A DNA stretch of 64,000 nucleotides from Isoetes taiwanensis (taxonomy: Eukaryota > Streptophyta > Lycopodiopsida > Isoetales > Isoetaceae). Below, piece by piece: positions 24,651 through 36,399 of this stretch. The position numbers and the translations under genes are program-made. The stretch is from contig JAJEKV010000011.1 of assembly GCA_021234155.1 (NCBI GenBank), forward strand, positions 13,493,255 through 13,557,254, given 5' to 3'. Numbering within the stretch: the first letter of the stretch is position 1; every line of letters starts with the position of its first letter. The notes below the pieces were generated by a model. The model was given only the letters and a program-made list of their open reading frames with translations. It did not search any database and was not told the DNA's origin.

Positions 24651-25005
24651 TTACAAAGGATTTGCAGTCGGGGCGCCCATGAGATCAATATGCCCTGTTC
24701 TGACGTGCTCAGGCCTTAAAACCCACATGAAGAGCTGCTGCTTGCTTTTTAAAATTCCCTTTGTCAGTTGCACAGTATCATCACAATGCTGCCGAAGGAA
24801 ATGTATAAAACAGAGGCTTCGAATTTTGCCTGCAGGCATTCCACACACTTGGAATCGTGTGATCTTAGGCTCCAGCTTCTTTTCCTAGCATTGATCACTG
24901 GAAAAAAAGGTCCTGCCGAGATGGATTTCTCGCCCAATATGGCCCTCATTGCATCAAATGCCTGGGGTTCTAATTCATAGAATGAATTCACCAATACAAT
25001 CTGGA
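24651..25005 (-). pseudogene. UDP-glycosyltransferase fragment
   Basis: The minus strand reads VLVNSFYELEPQAFDAM, GPFFPVINARKRSW, HDSKCVECLQAK and ASVLYISFGSI. After a frameshift it reads QLTKGILKSKQQLFMWVLRPE. This is the linker and start of the C-terminal domain of plant UGTs, which transfer sugar from UDP-sugars to small molecules. The diagnostic PSPG box should follow but is absent, and the N-terminal half is missing. It is a broken gene copy. Confidence 0.85.
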
Positions 25006-25597
25006 GGATTCTAATCAGAGAAATTATGCCATGAAGCTGGCTCGATTTTAGAAGCTGGCTCCAAACCTCAATAACATGCTCTGTTTTTAGTGCAAGATAC
25101 AGATAGATCTGGTTCTAAATTTCTGTAGGAACCCATTTTCATGTCGATTATGATGGTGGGCTACAAATTTAGCAGTTCCATAGAGCATCCTGCTAGCCGG
25201 ATGCAGGCTTCAAATCCGCTCCTATTTTGTCTGAAATCCGAGATCTACAGATTCTAAGAAGCGCAATTCAAACCCTCTGTCCCCAATTCATATGGGTTCT
25301 TTCGAGCATCCGAAAATTCAATATTCCTGGCCTCCAACTATGAAACTCGAATCTGAAGCATAGAATTGGCAGCCTTTGCAGCCACAATCCAAATTGTTTC
25401 CCTGAACTAGATGGCTGAGTTGCTACGTCTATATATTACCTAAGACAATAAGCTCTATATTTTGTGGTGATAAGACTCTGATTTGCCCCAAATTTTTTGG
25501 CAAGCATGAAAGCAGCTAATCCCGATCTATTTTGAACTTAATTCTAAAATCTATGGCCAGAGATAATCTTTCCTTTGCATACTGAATACAGAGACTA

Positions 25598-25948
25598 TTA
25601 GTGAAAAGATACAGAAATTATGACCACCATCACCCATATCATGAAAAAGAGTAGAAGTTTTGACAGCACCGAAATCCTTGAAAATCTTTCACGTCTAGCC
25701 ATGCCACAGTTTGCAAAAAGCTGATTGCACACTGGCTTAGTGGTTTTCTTACAGACTTCTATCTTTGCAGGGCTCCCCTCAGCAACTTTGATTATAACAT
25801 AAGGATCACTGGTGCCAGCAGCATCCTTGGCCGCAAGTTGAACACGTCTTGCCTTAAAAACTCTGACATAGAAATAAGACATTTTCTCACGCAAATCATA
25901 AGTCAAGTCTTTCTGCATCCTTGGCTTTAGCCGCTCCTTCATTTGCAT
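25598..25948 (-). pseudogene. C2-domain fragment, MCTP-like
   Basis: The frame contains TYDLREKMSYFYVRVFKAR, KDAAGTSDPYVIIKVAEG and KKTTKPVCNQLFA. This matches the opening of a C2 domain in plant MCTP/QUIRKY-type proteins (typically YDLVEQM..LYVRVVKA, DPYVEVK, KT..PVWNQ). Those proteins bind membranes and act at plasmodesmata and ER contacts. Only about one C2 domain is visible and the frame then fails, so it is a fragment. The Mutator-like element at 26109 begins 160 bp upstream on this strand, possibly inside former coding or 5' sequence of the same gene. Confidence 0.75.
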
Positions 25949-26108
25949 ACCAAATGTTAAATCGAAGCTCCCCTTTAATGCATGAAACCATATCCCCTTT
26001 TCCCAGAGAATGATTTATAACGGCTTTGCACCCGTACTGTAGATTTGGACCTGTAATGGGTCCACGGCCATGCTCGAAGGGTCCAGCAAAAACTCGACCT
26101 TCTTATTC

Positions 26109-26174
26109 GGAACAAAATATTTTTACCCCGGTTATTGTGATTCCTTCGCAAAATATTCCTTGCCGCAGAATCAC
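26109..26174 (+). repeat. Left terminal inverted repeat of the Mutator-like element
   Basis: Pairs with the complement of 37211-37275 with few mismatches. The outermost six bases (GGAACA against CGTCGA) do not match, so the exact tip is uncertain by a few bases. The placement is fixed mainly by the flanking 10 bp duplication. Confidence 0.88.
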
Positions 26175-27035
26175 CAGGCCGCAACCCCGTTATCCGTGCC
26201 GCCCCCGCTTTTCCGTGACTGCGGCGGTCGCTTTCAAGGGATATATACCTTCCGGTGGTATCACAGCGGTATTCTCCCTTGCGACGGAATCTCCCCCGAG
26301 TTATTCCACGAGACGGAATCACTACGCAAATGTATTCCTCCGGAAGGTATCACGAAGGACGTGATTATTCTGCCAGACGGAATCACAACCATGCTATTCC
26401 GCCAGATGGAATCTCGAGTGTCTGATTCCGTGAGATGGAATCACAACTTACGTATCCCGCCAGGTGGAATCACAACGTGACTATTCCACCGGATGGAATA
26501 ACGACCACGCGATTCACTCCTGTGGAATCACAAATGTCCGATTCTTCGAGACGGAATCACGACGAATATATTCCGCCAGATAGAATCACAACATCATGGC
26601 CATTCCGCCGGATGGAATCACGACCATGGATACAGCCCCGTGGAATCACAACTGCGCGATTCTTCGAGATGGAATCACGACGACTTCATTCCGCCCCGGT
26701 ATCACAACAAAAAGCTATTCCGTGAGACAGAATCACAATTTAGTGATTCCGTCGAATTGAATCAATCCGGAACGATTCTGCCGGATGGAATCAACCCTCC
26801 GTGATTCCGCCAGATGGAATCACTCCTCCATGATCCCGCAGGATAGAATCACTCCCCAGGTGATTCCGATACAGGTGATTCCGACACAGGTGATTCTGCA
26901 GGACGACAGGTGGATGCATCCGGTCCGTTCGCGGAAACCGGTTGACCGGACATTGTGGCGTGTCGTGGAGTTCGGGTCCTACCATGGACGTAAGTGTGCC
27001 GATTCCACCGGACGGAATCACCTGCGTGGAACTCC
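26175..27035. repeat. Palindromic site array A1 (left end)
   Basis: Some 25 or so spaced copies of a 22-23 bp near-palindrome, consensus ATTCC-GCCGGAT-GGAATCAC, separated by 8-12 variable bases. The right half GGAATCAC is the better conserved half here, mirrored at the other end of the element. The array lies just upstream of the transposase gene. Short frames rich in MESRRNH/WNH and GITT are translations of this repeat. Confidence 0.93.
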
Positions 27036-27563
27036 TCGATCACAGCGACCATGAGTCCTCAGCGGAGCTTGTCATGGACCTCGAAGAGAAGATTGAGGAG
27101 GCAAGTCGTGGAACACTTTCCGCCCATCTCTTTGTTGTGGCTAAGCTCTAATTACGCTTCTTGTGGCGGTGCAAGCGTAGATTTGGCAAACAAACCCCGC
27201 AGAAGGGCATTTTGACCACGATGGGGCTGCCCCGACGGTTCTAGAGCACCGTGGTCCCGATCCGATGGAGGAGGCACTCAATTGGTGTGGGTTTCCTATA
27301 TTCCCACCTCACGAGTCCCCGATTTCATTGTTTGGGAGCAAAAAATGGGATGCACCCCGCAACTTCTATATAAGAAGCTCTCAAATGAATAAGGGGCTAT
27401 CAAAACCAGGCAGCAGGACATATCTTTCTCTCAAAAGGTATGCGCTTCTTTAGTTTTGTAGATTACACATGGAAATTAAAGCATGGCTGATTCATCCTCA
27501 ATGGTGGAAAGCATGCAATCGGTGTAGTTTTGGGCCCCAAGACAATTCAGGAACACCCATGTT
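27036..27563. other. Leader region between array A1 and transposase
   Basis: A short frame reads ELLDHSDHESSAELVMDLEE up to about 27151 and could be a broken 5' exon. A possible TATA-like TTCTATATAAGAAG lies at 27364-27377. Otherwise I see no feature. Confidence 0.4.
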
Positions 27564-29838
27564 GTGGAAGATCGACCTCCCTCCTCCGGGGCAAAGGAGG
27601 AGGAGGGTTCAAAGGGGGAGAGTGTTAGAAGGGGATGCCAATGTCATTTCACTTTGAGACAACTCTACCTTCTTCCTAAAACCACTCAAATTACCTACCA
27701 CAAATGGGATCATGTGAACCAAAGAAGGTCAAATTTGCTACGGTAAAAGCTTTAGTCACGAGAAAGGATTGAGGTATAGGCTGGGTTCCGTGGCTCACTG
27801 GATGAAAAGAGAGAATGGATCAAACAAAAGCTATTGCATTACATTGCACCTAGAATGGTGATGAATATCCACCAAGAAAGAGTGAGCTTGAAGAAGGAAC
27901 TACTTGGTTTGGAGGGGCTTTCGAGAGATGACATGTTAAAGATGCATGAAATCTACAACATTGAAAAGGAAGTGACCCGAAATGTTTGGAAGTTGCATGA
28001 AGATGAAGCTACAAGCACTCATATGTGGGTGCAACAACACCTTGACAAAGGTATTCCATTATGAGCAAGGTGACATCTTCCAATTGGGGGTTATGACTCC
28101 CACCCAAAGAGGAGCCTTGTTGAGATTTGGAAAGGATAGGGCATTGTGTCTTGACTCCACCTACAAGACGAACGGGATGAGGTAGGGTTGCCCCTCTTGC
28201 ATTTCAATGCTCATATAAGACTTTAGCTTCCTTGCTAACATTCTTAAGTTGTGTTGCTACTTTACATTAAAGGTACTACCTCTTCACTATCATTGGATTC
28301 GATGAGTACTTCAATGGGATGCCTTTGGCTTGGATTATCACGAACTCCCAGAAGAAAGATGCAATTGCAAGATGGCTAGAAGCCATGAAAGTGTGGGTTG
28401 AACGCCATGACTCAACCTGGAAGCCCTCATGCTTTATCACCGATTCTTGTGATGCCGAAATACATGCAATTAAAAAGGTAACAATGTTTCCACTATGAGC
28501 AATTTTAAGTGGTTCATTTTGCACACTCTATGAGCATGTGGCATCTCTACACTTCAGGTTTACCCTAGCGTCGCTTTGAACCTTTGCATCCGCATGTGAG
28601 AAGAGACTGGTTGAAGTGGTTAGTCAAGAACGTGAAGAACAAGGAGATAAGGAACCAAATGTTTAAGGAATTGGGTGAGATCATGTATGGAATCAAGTGT
28701 CCCCTAGGTAACAATGACTATGGAGAGGATTACAATGAGGTCAAGTTAAAGTAGAAGCTTTGAGAAAGTTGGAAACCCCGAAGGAAAGTATCCTCAGTAT
28801 CCCAGATTGGCCTCCTACATGAGTCGTGAGTGGACTCGCAATATATGTGAATGGGTGTTGGCCACAAGAATGTTCCCCCATTCAAACCAAGAAACCAATG
28901 CTGCAATAGAGGGTTGGCACAAGATACTAAAGATGCGCCTGGGCATCTCCAAATCCTGTCTGAAGGGACGGAGGATGGACCGCTACTACATATGCTTGTC
29001 AATGAAGTTGAGGCACATACAACATACTCAAGGTAATTTGCAAAAGATAACGTGTTTTGTATACTTACGTGTGCACTAACACACCACGTTGTTTCATTTA
29101 CAAGCACACAGGGGGATGAAAGAGGCTGGTTTTGTCATAAACACATCACAAGAGAAAATTATAGAATCGGCTATTCGAGGGGCGAGGGATGATGATGCAC
29201 CTTTGTAGACCTCGAAGGAGGCGAGGCATATGTTCGTACTCTTGATCTCAACCGCCAACCGTATTTTTGTGAGTGGGGCACACAGAATTGGGCGAAGTTG
29301 TGATTGCCCATGGGGTGCCAAAGGTAACCTTTGCAAACACCAAGTTAAGGTTATCCAACTAATGGACAGTTACAGAGAGCAGGACATCTTGAAGGTTCTA
29401 GGTTCCGATTATGGAAATGCAAGTGGTGGCATGGAGCACTTGCGCCCTTGTACACCTGGGGTCCCCCCTGGAGATTCACTTGAAGAGATAGTTAGTCTAG
29501 AGGATGACACTCTCCCTATGAAGAAAGTTGGGTTGACCGTAGAGGAAGCTAGGGCCTCACTAGAATCGTGTGTTGTAAGGGTTATGGGACGGGCCTCCAA
29601 GGATCCCAGCCTCCTCATAGCCACAGAGGCGATGATGAGACAAGTCGACACCAGGCTTGAGAGGATGGACGAAGAGGATGGACCAGACACAACTATATCG
29701 TCTTTGTCAGTGCTGGAGGAAGAGGAGGCATATGGAACGAGCCTTGCAAGGATGAAGCCACTCTTGGAAATAGGGAAGAGGAGGCCAAAGGACAAGAAAC
29801 GGAGTTGGAAGGAAGTTGAGATGGAGAGCCTTGCTTAG
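27564..29838 (+). pseudogene. MULE transposase with DDE core and SWIM zinc finger
   Basis: The gene opens with a FAR1/WRKY-like zinc part (CQCHFTLRQLYLLP...KWDHVNQ). The catalytic core shows RALCLDSTYKTNGM (first Asp), then after an intron of about 28184-28271 YYLFTIIGFDEYFNG, PLAWIITNSQKKDAI and SCFITDSCDAEI (second Asp). After a second intron (about 28480-28557) come RRDWLKWLVKNV and NQETNAAIEGWHKILK (Glu region). A SWIM finger, CDCPWGAKGNLCKH (C-x-C-x8-C-x-H), follows near 29300-29345. A charged tail ends with TAG at 29838. Transposases of this kind cut and paste Mutator elements. Frameshifts near 28045 and 28580, one further downstream, and an in-frame TAG near 29206 inactivate it. Confidence 0.88.
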
Positions 29839-29894
29839 ATGGTTTGTAATATCTTGAGTTTTGCACAAATACTATGGTTTTTAATTTGATGAGT

Positions 29895-30535
29895 TTAGCA
29901 TATGTACAAAATACTATAAGTATAAATACTCTGTGTACAAGTACACAATGTATTAATACTCTATGTATAAGTACTATATTTTGTAAAACTACTCGTATAA
30001 ATACCATGCATACAAAATACTATAAGTATAAATACTCGGTGTACAAATACACAATGTATTAATACTCTATGTATAAGTACTGTAATTTGTAAAACTACTC
30101 GTATAAATACCATGTGTACAAAATACTATAAATATAAATACTCTGTGTACAAATACACAATGTATTAATACTCTATGTATAAGAACACTATTTTGTAAAA
30201 CTACACGTCTGTCCAATGTACAAAATACTATAAGTATAAATACTCTGTGTACAAATACACAATGTATTAATACTCTATGTATAAGTACTTTATTTTGTAA
30301 AACTACTCGTATAAATACCATGCGTACAAAATACTATAAGTATAAATACTCGGTGTATAAATACGCAATATATTAATACTCTATGTTTAAGTACTGTAAT
30401 TTGTAAAACTACTCGTATAAATACCATGTGTACAAAATACTATAAATATAAATACAATGTGTACAAATACACAATGTATTAATACTCTATGTATAAGAAC
30501 TCTATTTTGTAAAACTACACGTCTGTCCAATGGTC
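29895..30535. repeat. AT-rich ~105 bp tandem array, after the transposase
   Basis: About six units sharing TACAAAATACTATAAGTA, ACACAATGTATTAATACTC and TGTAAAACTACTCGTATAA. The word ACAAAATACTATAA recurs roughly every 105 bp from 29907 to 30432. It lies directly behind the transposase stop codon and before palindrome array A2. Repeated MVFIRVVLQN-type frames on the minus strand are only shadows of it. Confidence 0.9.
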
Positions 30536-30559
30536 GAAATAAATCCCTAAAGTCGTCAA

Positions 30560-30760
30560 CTGTCCGGTGGAATCACCAATTGGTGATTCCACCGGATGGA
30601 AACGCCTCCGCCATCATTGCATGCCGCAGGCAATGATGCTCCTTCAAGTCAGATGTCAAGTCAGTTGTCTGCCATTATGAAGGACGGCTAACTGACGTAC
30701 GCAATGTGTGGTGATTCCACTGAACAGAATCACAGGTGGTGATTCCACCCCACAGAATCA
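30560..30760. repeat. Palindromic site array A2
   Basis: A short array with the words GGTGGAATCACCAATTGGTG, ATTCCACCGGATGGAA, GTGATTCCACTGAACAGAAT and GGTGATTCCACCCCACAGAA. It sits about 100 bp upstream of the small gene starting at 30858. Confidence 0.85.
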
Positions 30761-30857
30761 ACCTTGGGCATCGGACCAGCACCATCCTCTTAGTATTCAC
30801 TCATAATTCTCTGGAAGACGCTCCGGTGAGGCGCTTCGATCTTCGTCTGTTCCAGTT

Positions 30858-31390
30858 ATGGCCGACTGCCCCCCAGTAGCCATACTCAACGGGGTCCTAG
30901 TGGTGGACCTCGGTTTTCTGGAGGCCCTCAAAGATTGCAGGCTCGAGAATCTGCATTAGCGCCTCCGGGGTCGAGCATTGGTAGACGTCCTGCCCATTCC
31001 TATCGCCATACCTTCGGGACAGGGTTGTGAATGCATCAGGATTCCTGTGAAGGTTTCCAACGCTTTCACATCCCCGGGCGAGACGCTTTAATGAAGAGTG
31101 GGCAAAGAATCATTTTGCCTACGCTACGGAATTGCCGAAGGAAGAATCTGGCCGGTTCAAAGCCGCTGAAGGTGGAGTGCAAGGATGAGCCGATGATCGG
31201 TGAGTTTGCTTTCCCTGCCCCTCCGCAAGGAGAGACAAGTTTTGGGAGGGTTGACTGGTCTACCAACAAGGTGTGAGTTCATACACTGCTGTTCATTTGA
31301 TGTTCTGTATTGTCGCTGCAACTAATGTTCTTTATTGCTGCTGCATGAACTACGCAGAAAAAACGAGCCCGCCCCAGTTATAGTGCATAG
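30858..31390 (+). pseudogene. Small unknown gene, copy a
   Basis: Starts MADCPPVAILNGVLVVDLGF and is clearly related to copy b on the opposite strand at 32956. Shared words are MADCPP, a VDLGF/IDLRF segment, LEALKDCRLENL against FHSCRLESL, IPIAIPSGQGCECIRIPVKV against VSVAIPRQEGCDCVRVPLRK, and WAKN(H/L)FA. A last exon appears joined across a GT..AG intron (about 31270-31357), adding a basic tail KKRARPSYSA. Two stops (near 30952 and 31088) and frame changes break it. I do not recognise the family. Paired Cys (CEC) and a basic tail would suit a small nuclear protein, but that is inference. Confidence 0.6.
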
Positions 31391-31734
31391 CTCGCGACTA
31401 TCAATGATGGAGAACGGTCCTTTTTTTGGTTTCTGTTCAGACAGTTCTGTTGATTTTTGATTTCCTGGTAGCTACCTTGCGTTGCACGCCTTCTTGTGAA
31501 AATACAGATTTAAGTTAATTGATGTGCAATCTCTTCAGTTGGCTTCAAATTCTATGCATATTGTGAATGTACATATTGTAATTTTTGATGAGTTTTGCAC
31601 AATATGAGTTTCTGATATGATATGTTTTGCATAGATACTCAATGTACAGAATCTAAGGTTGAAGATGAATACTCAATGAAGATGTGTATAGATACCCTGT
31701 TATGGCAGTATTTATGTGAATGGTGGTAAATAAA

Positions 31735-32255
31735 AACTCGACGTATAAATACTCTGCAAAATACTATACGTATACATACTATGAGTAGAAACACACAATC
31801 TGCAAATTACTATAGGTTTGAATACTATCTGTATAAAATACTAAACGTATAAATACCATGTGTAGAAAATATCGTAAGTATAAATACTGTGTATAAATAC
31901 CATGTGTAGAAATACTCTGTGTATAAATCTGCAAATTACTATAGGTTTGAATACTATCTGTATAAAATACTAAACGTATAAATACCATGTGTAGAAAATA
32001 CCGTGAGTATAAATACTCTGTGTATAAATACCATGTGTAGAAAATACCGTAAGTATAAATACTCTGTGTATAAATACCATGTGTAGAAATACTCTGTGTA
32101 TAAATCTGCAAATTACTATAGGTTTAAATACCATGTGTAGCAAATACCACAAGTATAAATACTCTGTGTAAAAAAACTTAATATATTAATACTCTGTGTA
32201 GAAGTACTCGAAGCATGCAGACAATACTCTATGTATAATACTTGAAGTATAAATA
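31735..32255. repeat. AT-rich tandem array between the convergent small genes
   Basis: Tandem units share GTATAAATACCATGTGTAGA, AAATACCGTAAGTATAAATA and CTCTGTGTATAAA, with longer blocks of about 120 bp repeated. It is similar in composition and in the words TATAAATACTCTGTG to 29895-30535. It lies at the shared 3' side of the two inverted small genes. Confidence 0.88.
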
Positions 32256-32449
32256 CTCCCATGTATATCACGTTTATACTGCGTATGGAATCACGTTTAA
32301 TCCTGCGTATGGAATCACAAAAAGAAGCCATAATCTCGAAGCGTCGCACCAAAAAAAAACAGCAGTGTTTAACGGACAGGGTTTAACAGCGAATCTCAGA
32401 CATGTATGGATGCTCAAAAGGAAACTGCCAAAAAGACGGCAGTGTCCGC

Positions 32450-32956
32450 TTCATTCGTTATCAGCAGCTAGCCTGTGGAGGTGTGGGAACGCTTCCTCTG
32501 GATCAAACATGCAATTAGTTACATCCAGCAAAAAAGAAAAATCGTGAAGCAAGAGGCGCAGATGGCTGACCTTGACGCTGGTCCAGTTAGTTCGGCCGGT
32601 TGATGGGTCTTTGTAGCAGGCAACGGGAAACACGAAGTACGCTTACCAGTTGAATGAAGAAATGCAAACAAATTCTTGGCCCAATCACCATCACATTCTT
32701 CGTGACCAGGAATTCTGGAACCCCTAGAAACTTTAACTCGAATTTTCGAGCCATTGGATTTCCTCAAAGGCACCCTCACGCAATCGCAGCCCTCTTGCCT
32801 CGGTATGGCGACGGAAACCGGCGGGACCTCTTGCAGCGACCGACTTCGAAGACGATCCTGCAGGCTCTCGAGCCTGCAGCTGTGGAAATTATCCAAGAAA
32901 CGAAGATCAATCATGAGAAACCCGTCCTCTATAACAATTGGCGGACAGTCCGCCAT
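32450..32956 (-). pseudogene. Small unknown gene, copy b (inverted)
   Basis: An ATG frame from 32956 reads MADCPPIVIEDGFLMIDLRF, then FLDNFHSCRLESLQDRL, VSVAIPRQEGCDCVRV and DWAKNLFAFLHSTG. The first ~100 codons are open, unlike copy a. Homology to copy a continues after a frame change as FVFPVACYKDPSTGRTNW, then TSVK followed by a GT donor at the same place as in copy a (DWSTNK|GT). The frame change or a missed intron (GTAAGC near 32645) leaves its state uncertain. Unknown family; it faces copy a across the AT-rich array. Confidence 0.6.
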
Positions 32957-33189
32957 TCCTACAAGCCGGCAACTGATGTTAGAGCAGGCGAAGAGCAGAC
33001 AAAGAAATTCCTTACCGAACCACAGGAAAGAAGCAGAAATTCCTTACCGAACCACAGGAAACCACAGGAACTATCGCAAGGATATGGCGCCTAACAATCG
33101 GATCGAAGCGCCAGAGCTGGAGCTAAGCACCAAAACCAAAACATATGATTGAATTGGAAGCGCCAGAAGCTTGTCCGTCGGGGCTCTGA

Positions 33190-33455
33190 GAAATTCCCCC
33201 CGACGGAATCACCGACTAGGCTAAATTCGCTTTCAGTCTAGGGGCCAACGTGGCACCCAGACATTCGTCGACGTCGCGTCACTTCAGTTTGGCACGAATC
33301 CATGCAGTGAAGTACTAAATTCGCTGTCAGTGTAGGGGCCAACGTGGCACCCTGGCATTCGTGAACGTCGCGTCAGCTCAGTGTGGCACAAATCCTAGTA
33401 GTAAGGGCTATAGATGGCGGCGGCTTGGTATTTATTACGTACGTCGCTCCACGTC
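33190..33455. repeat. 94 bp tandem duplication upstream of small gene b
   Basis: A unit beginning AAATTCGCT and containing AGGGGCCAACGTGGCACCC and CGTCGCGTCA starts near 33223 and again near 33317. One palindromic site (CCCGACGGAATCACCGAC) precedes it. No coding content. Confidence 0.75.
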
Positions 33456-33695
33456 ACCGACTTGTGATTCCACGGAAAGGAATAACGCAAATGTGATTCC
33501 ACGGTATGGAATAACATACGAGTGATTCCACGGAGTTGAATCACGAAAGTGTGATTCTACGGAATGGACTCACCATGGTGTTGTGATTCCACGGTTTGGA
33601 ATCACCGTGGGGGTGATTCCACGGAGTTGAATCACGAAAGTGTGATTCCACGGAATGGAATCACCGTGATGTGATTCCGCGGAGAGGAATCGAGC
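33455..33695. repeat. Palindromic site array A3
   Basis: Eight or so units of ~30 bp in the form GTGATTCCA-CGGNA-TGGAATCAC, the most regular of the four arrays. Both half-sites are well kept here. It is 5' of small gene b (start 32956) and just beyond the 3' end of the Ulp1 gene. Confidence 0.93.
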
Positions 33696-33846
33696 ATGCA
33701 ACTCAAATTCAAATTCAAAAAAGTTCCCGCTCCAAAATCTTTCAATTTCAAATTCAAAAAACTTCATCAGATCATATACAGTGGTATGGGAATTAAAACC
33801 AGCAAAGCTGGGAATTTTCGTTCTTTGTTCAATAGCAAGGTTGAAA

Positions 33847-36261
33847 TCATGGGCCATTTTTCCTCAGACGGGTAACCAAGCCACCCTCCTCGGTCCAATC
33901 TCCCTGGGGTAGATGAAATGTGCTTTTCCTTTGCTGGACGCAGTCAAATAACTTCTGTAGCATGACAGCAAATGTCGACCTTGTCATGTCGATTTCCCTC
34001 CGCCCAAACCATTTGGATGTGTCAATGATCTGCAAGCAGTGCCAGAAGTTTAGAATGAAACATCACGAAATTAAGTAAAAATTGCATACATAACACTCAT
34101 AGAATGATCTTTCGAGTTGCAAATGTCCAGCAAGAACCTCTTCACAAAACAAATTGTGTATATCCCACAATCCTGGGTGTTCTCTTGCTGGGGCACATTC
34201 AAGGGGACACAGGGGGCATTGTGAAGGCTTGAGGATTCAAAATTCCATCTCTTCATAATGTCTGCTATGAAACTGCGCACAAACATAGCAATCAGGGAAG
34301 GCAAATTCGATAGGAAAGCTGTAAAATTCATCTTACATGGTCGCGAAAGATCTTAAATTGGAGTGCATGGGCCATTGAATCCGTGATGCGAAGACCACGG
34401 TGGCACGGGTTTGAAGCCTCCTGCTTGCCTCTTCGTTGGATACCAATATAAACAGGCTCCGGTGGTTGCCGCAAAACAAGTTTATGAAATCGAATTGCCT
34501 ACCCGTTAACTTCGAAATCGAATTGTATACCTGCCATAACCGGAAGTAGTAGAAACCGACATTTTGCATCCGCCAATTTCGCCTTTGCTAAAAGGTTTGG
34601 GTGGGATTAGATTACTAAAAATTTCATAGGCACCGACCGAACCCTCCAAAGAGTTTTGCAAGAAGAGGCCAAGGCGTCATGGGATGGATGAAAACATGCC
34701 GGCACCTCTTATTCGGGGGATGGCATGAATTAAGGCTCGTGAAGGGCATTCTACAGCCGATGAATGATATTGTCAAACCAAACGAAAAATCAGCTTTGAA
34801 CTTACGTAAGATAGGCACCAACGCATTCCTCGTTGATTCTGCAGTCCACATCGCCTTCTACACCGCACCGCCATGAAAACACGGGCAAAATTGGCATAGA
34901 TCCGAAATTCGATGTCACATTTTTCCCTACTCAATTGCCGTCTTTGCAGATTGTTAGTGGATACTTGAATGTAAAATTACAGGTCCAATTCCCGGAAACA
35001 AGGCCTGCTTTGGTAAGCAAAAACAGAATCAAAAATGTGGCCTCCAGGTCCTATGCATCATGGGAATGTCAATAATTGTCCCCTCCTCTTCCGACGGGCG
35101 GAGGAGGGCCGGAAGACCCTGCCGTTTGAATAGCATCGCTAACCCCAATGTAGCCGGGCGCCTCAAAACAATGTGATTAGGAGCTATGCAATCTTACGCT
35201 TTATTTGCACCCCTCTTTTTCCCAGGTGTTTTCGGCTTCCCTCACGACCGGGACCGGGAGCTTGCATGCTCTTTTGGGAGGGGGGGACGGAAATTCCCCC
35301 TCTGCTTGTGCAGCTTCCATACTGAAATCATCTCGGTCGACCTGTTCCTGCTCTCTAGCCAAAGACATGTCGGCCCTCAACTCTTCAACAGTAACATTGA
35401 ACCTTCTAGCAATGTTATTTCTTATTGCTGCCCTCTTCTGTTCCTCCAAACTCTCCTCCACCATCCGCCTTATCTCCACCTGCTGCATGACCCAAGCAGC
35501 CTTGTTTGCCGGTTTGAGAATCCCATGCTCTATTTGCTCCTCCCCGCCATGGCCGATACTGCGCCGCCCCTTGCCAAAATCCGTCTCAGATTGTGTTGCC
35601 ACAGGTAATCCTCATCTACACTCCGCTGCAGCTTCACCAATTCAAAATCCCTCTTCTTCTTCGCTAACTCAGGGGCATTGGGTTTCCTTCCCCGAATTGC
35701 TGCTGGCAGCTTGTAATCCCCGCTCATGTTGTGCTTGGCTAACCTGTGGATTTCCAAATCCCACTTCTTGGAGTAATTTCGATCACAGTTGTCGAATTGG
35801 CAGTACCACCGACCATCACCCGCATCGAATTTCCAGTTGGGAATATCTGCCATGTTTAAAGGATTCTCCTGGGGCGTTTTCCATGGCATCACCGCATAAA
35901 TCCAGTTAAGCACTCTATGTTTGGCTTCTCCGCATCTTTGCAATCAACATCCTCTTGAGGCACCTTTGAACGTACATTTCATGGGCATCCAACCCCCAAA
36001 TATTTGGAAAAAAAACGAGGAGCTTGAGCAATGAGCTTAGCACGCAACGTAATCCCGAGAATCCGGCTATGCTCCAAAACTCGCCGCTACCGCAAATGTC
36101 CCAAAACCATGAACTGCAAAAGCCTTACCGGGAGGGGAGTCCACCTCCGAATCAATAGGCTCTTCTTGCAAGGGATTGTTCACAGGGAACACAAAAGCCG
36201 AATTTGCATCGGATTCAACCTGGAAGTTCTCGCCCTGCGAGGTTTCAAGACTCTGCGCCAT
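33847..36261 (-). pseudogene. C2H2 zinc-finger and Ulp1-like (C48) protease gene
   Basis: Probable start at 36261 (MAQSLETSQGENFQVESD...). A central frame (35530-35943) has one C2H2 finger, WYCQFDNCDRNYSKKWDLEI with HRLAKH (C-x4-C-x12-H-x4-H). After a frame change near 35580 an acidic, charged segment follows (QVEIRRMVEESLEEQKRAAI). Further down, the C48 protease is recognised by FCGNHRSLFILV (His), DSMAHAL in a shifted frame (Asp) and PQQENTQDCGIYTICFVKRF (Gln and catalytic Cys) near 34150. The end, WFGRREIDMTRSTF, lies near 33990. Ulp1 enzymes cleave SUMO-like conjugates. Frameshifts and unmapped introns prevent a single reading frame. Its partner on the element is the transposase on the other strand. 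Confidence 0.75.
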
Positions 36262-36399
36262 CTGGAAACGGATTGAAGCGACAAAAACACAAGAACAGAC
36301 GCTAGCGGTGAACGGGGCGCCGAAGAACGGAGCGCGAATCGGAGCCGTGAGAAATCGTGATGTTGGACGCTAACTGAAAAGGGGGCGCCGCCGGAATGA

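Noticed and set aside
26175-27035. Regularly spaced palindromic repeats resembling a CRISPR array
   Set aside because: Units vary, spacers are only 8-12 bp, no cas genes exist, and the context is a eukaryotic transposon.
29874-32352. Hydrophobic repetitive frames (MVFIRVVLQN..., MQIYTQSIST...)
   Set aside because: Shadows of the AT-rich tandem arrays in the Mutator-like element.
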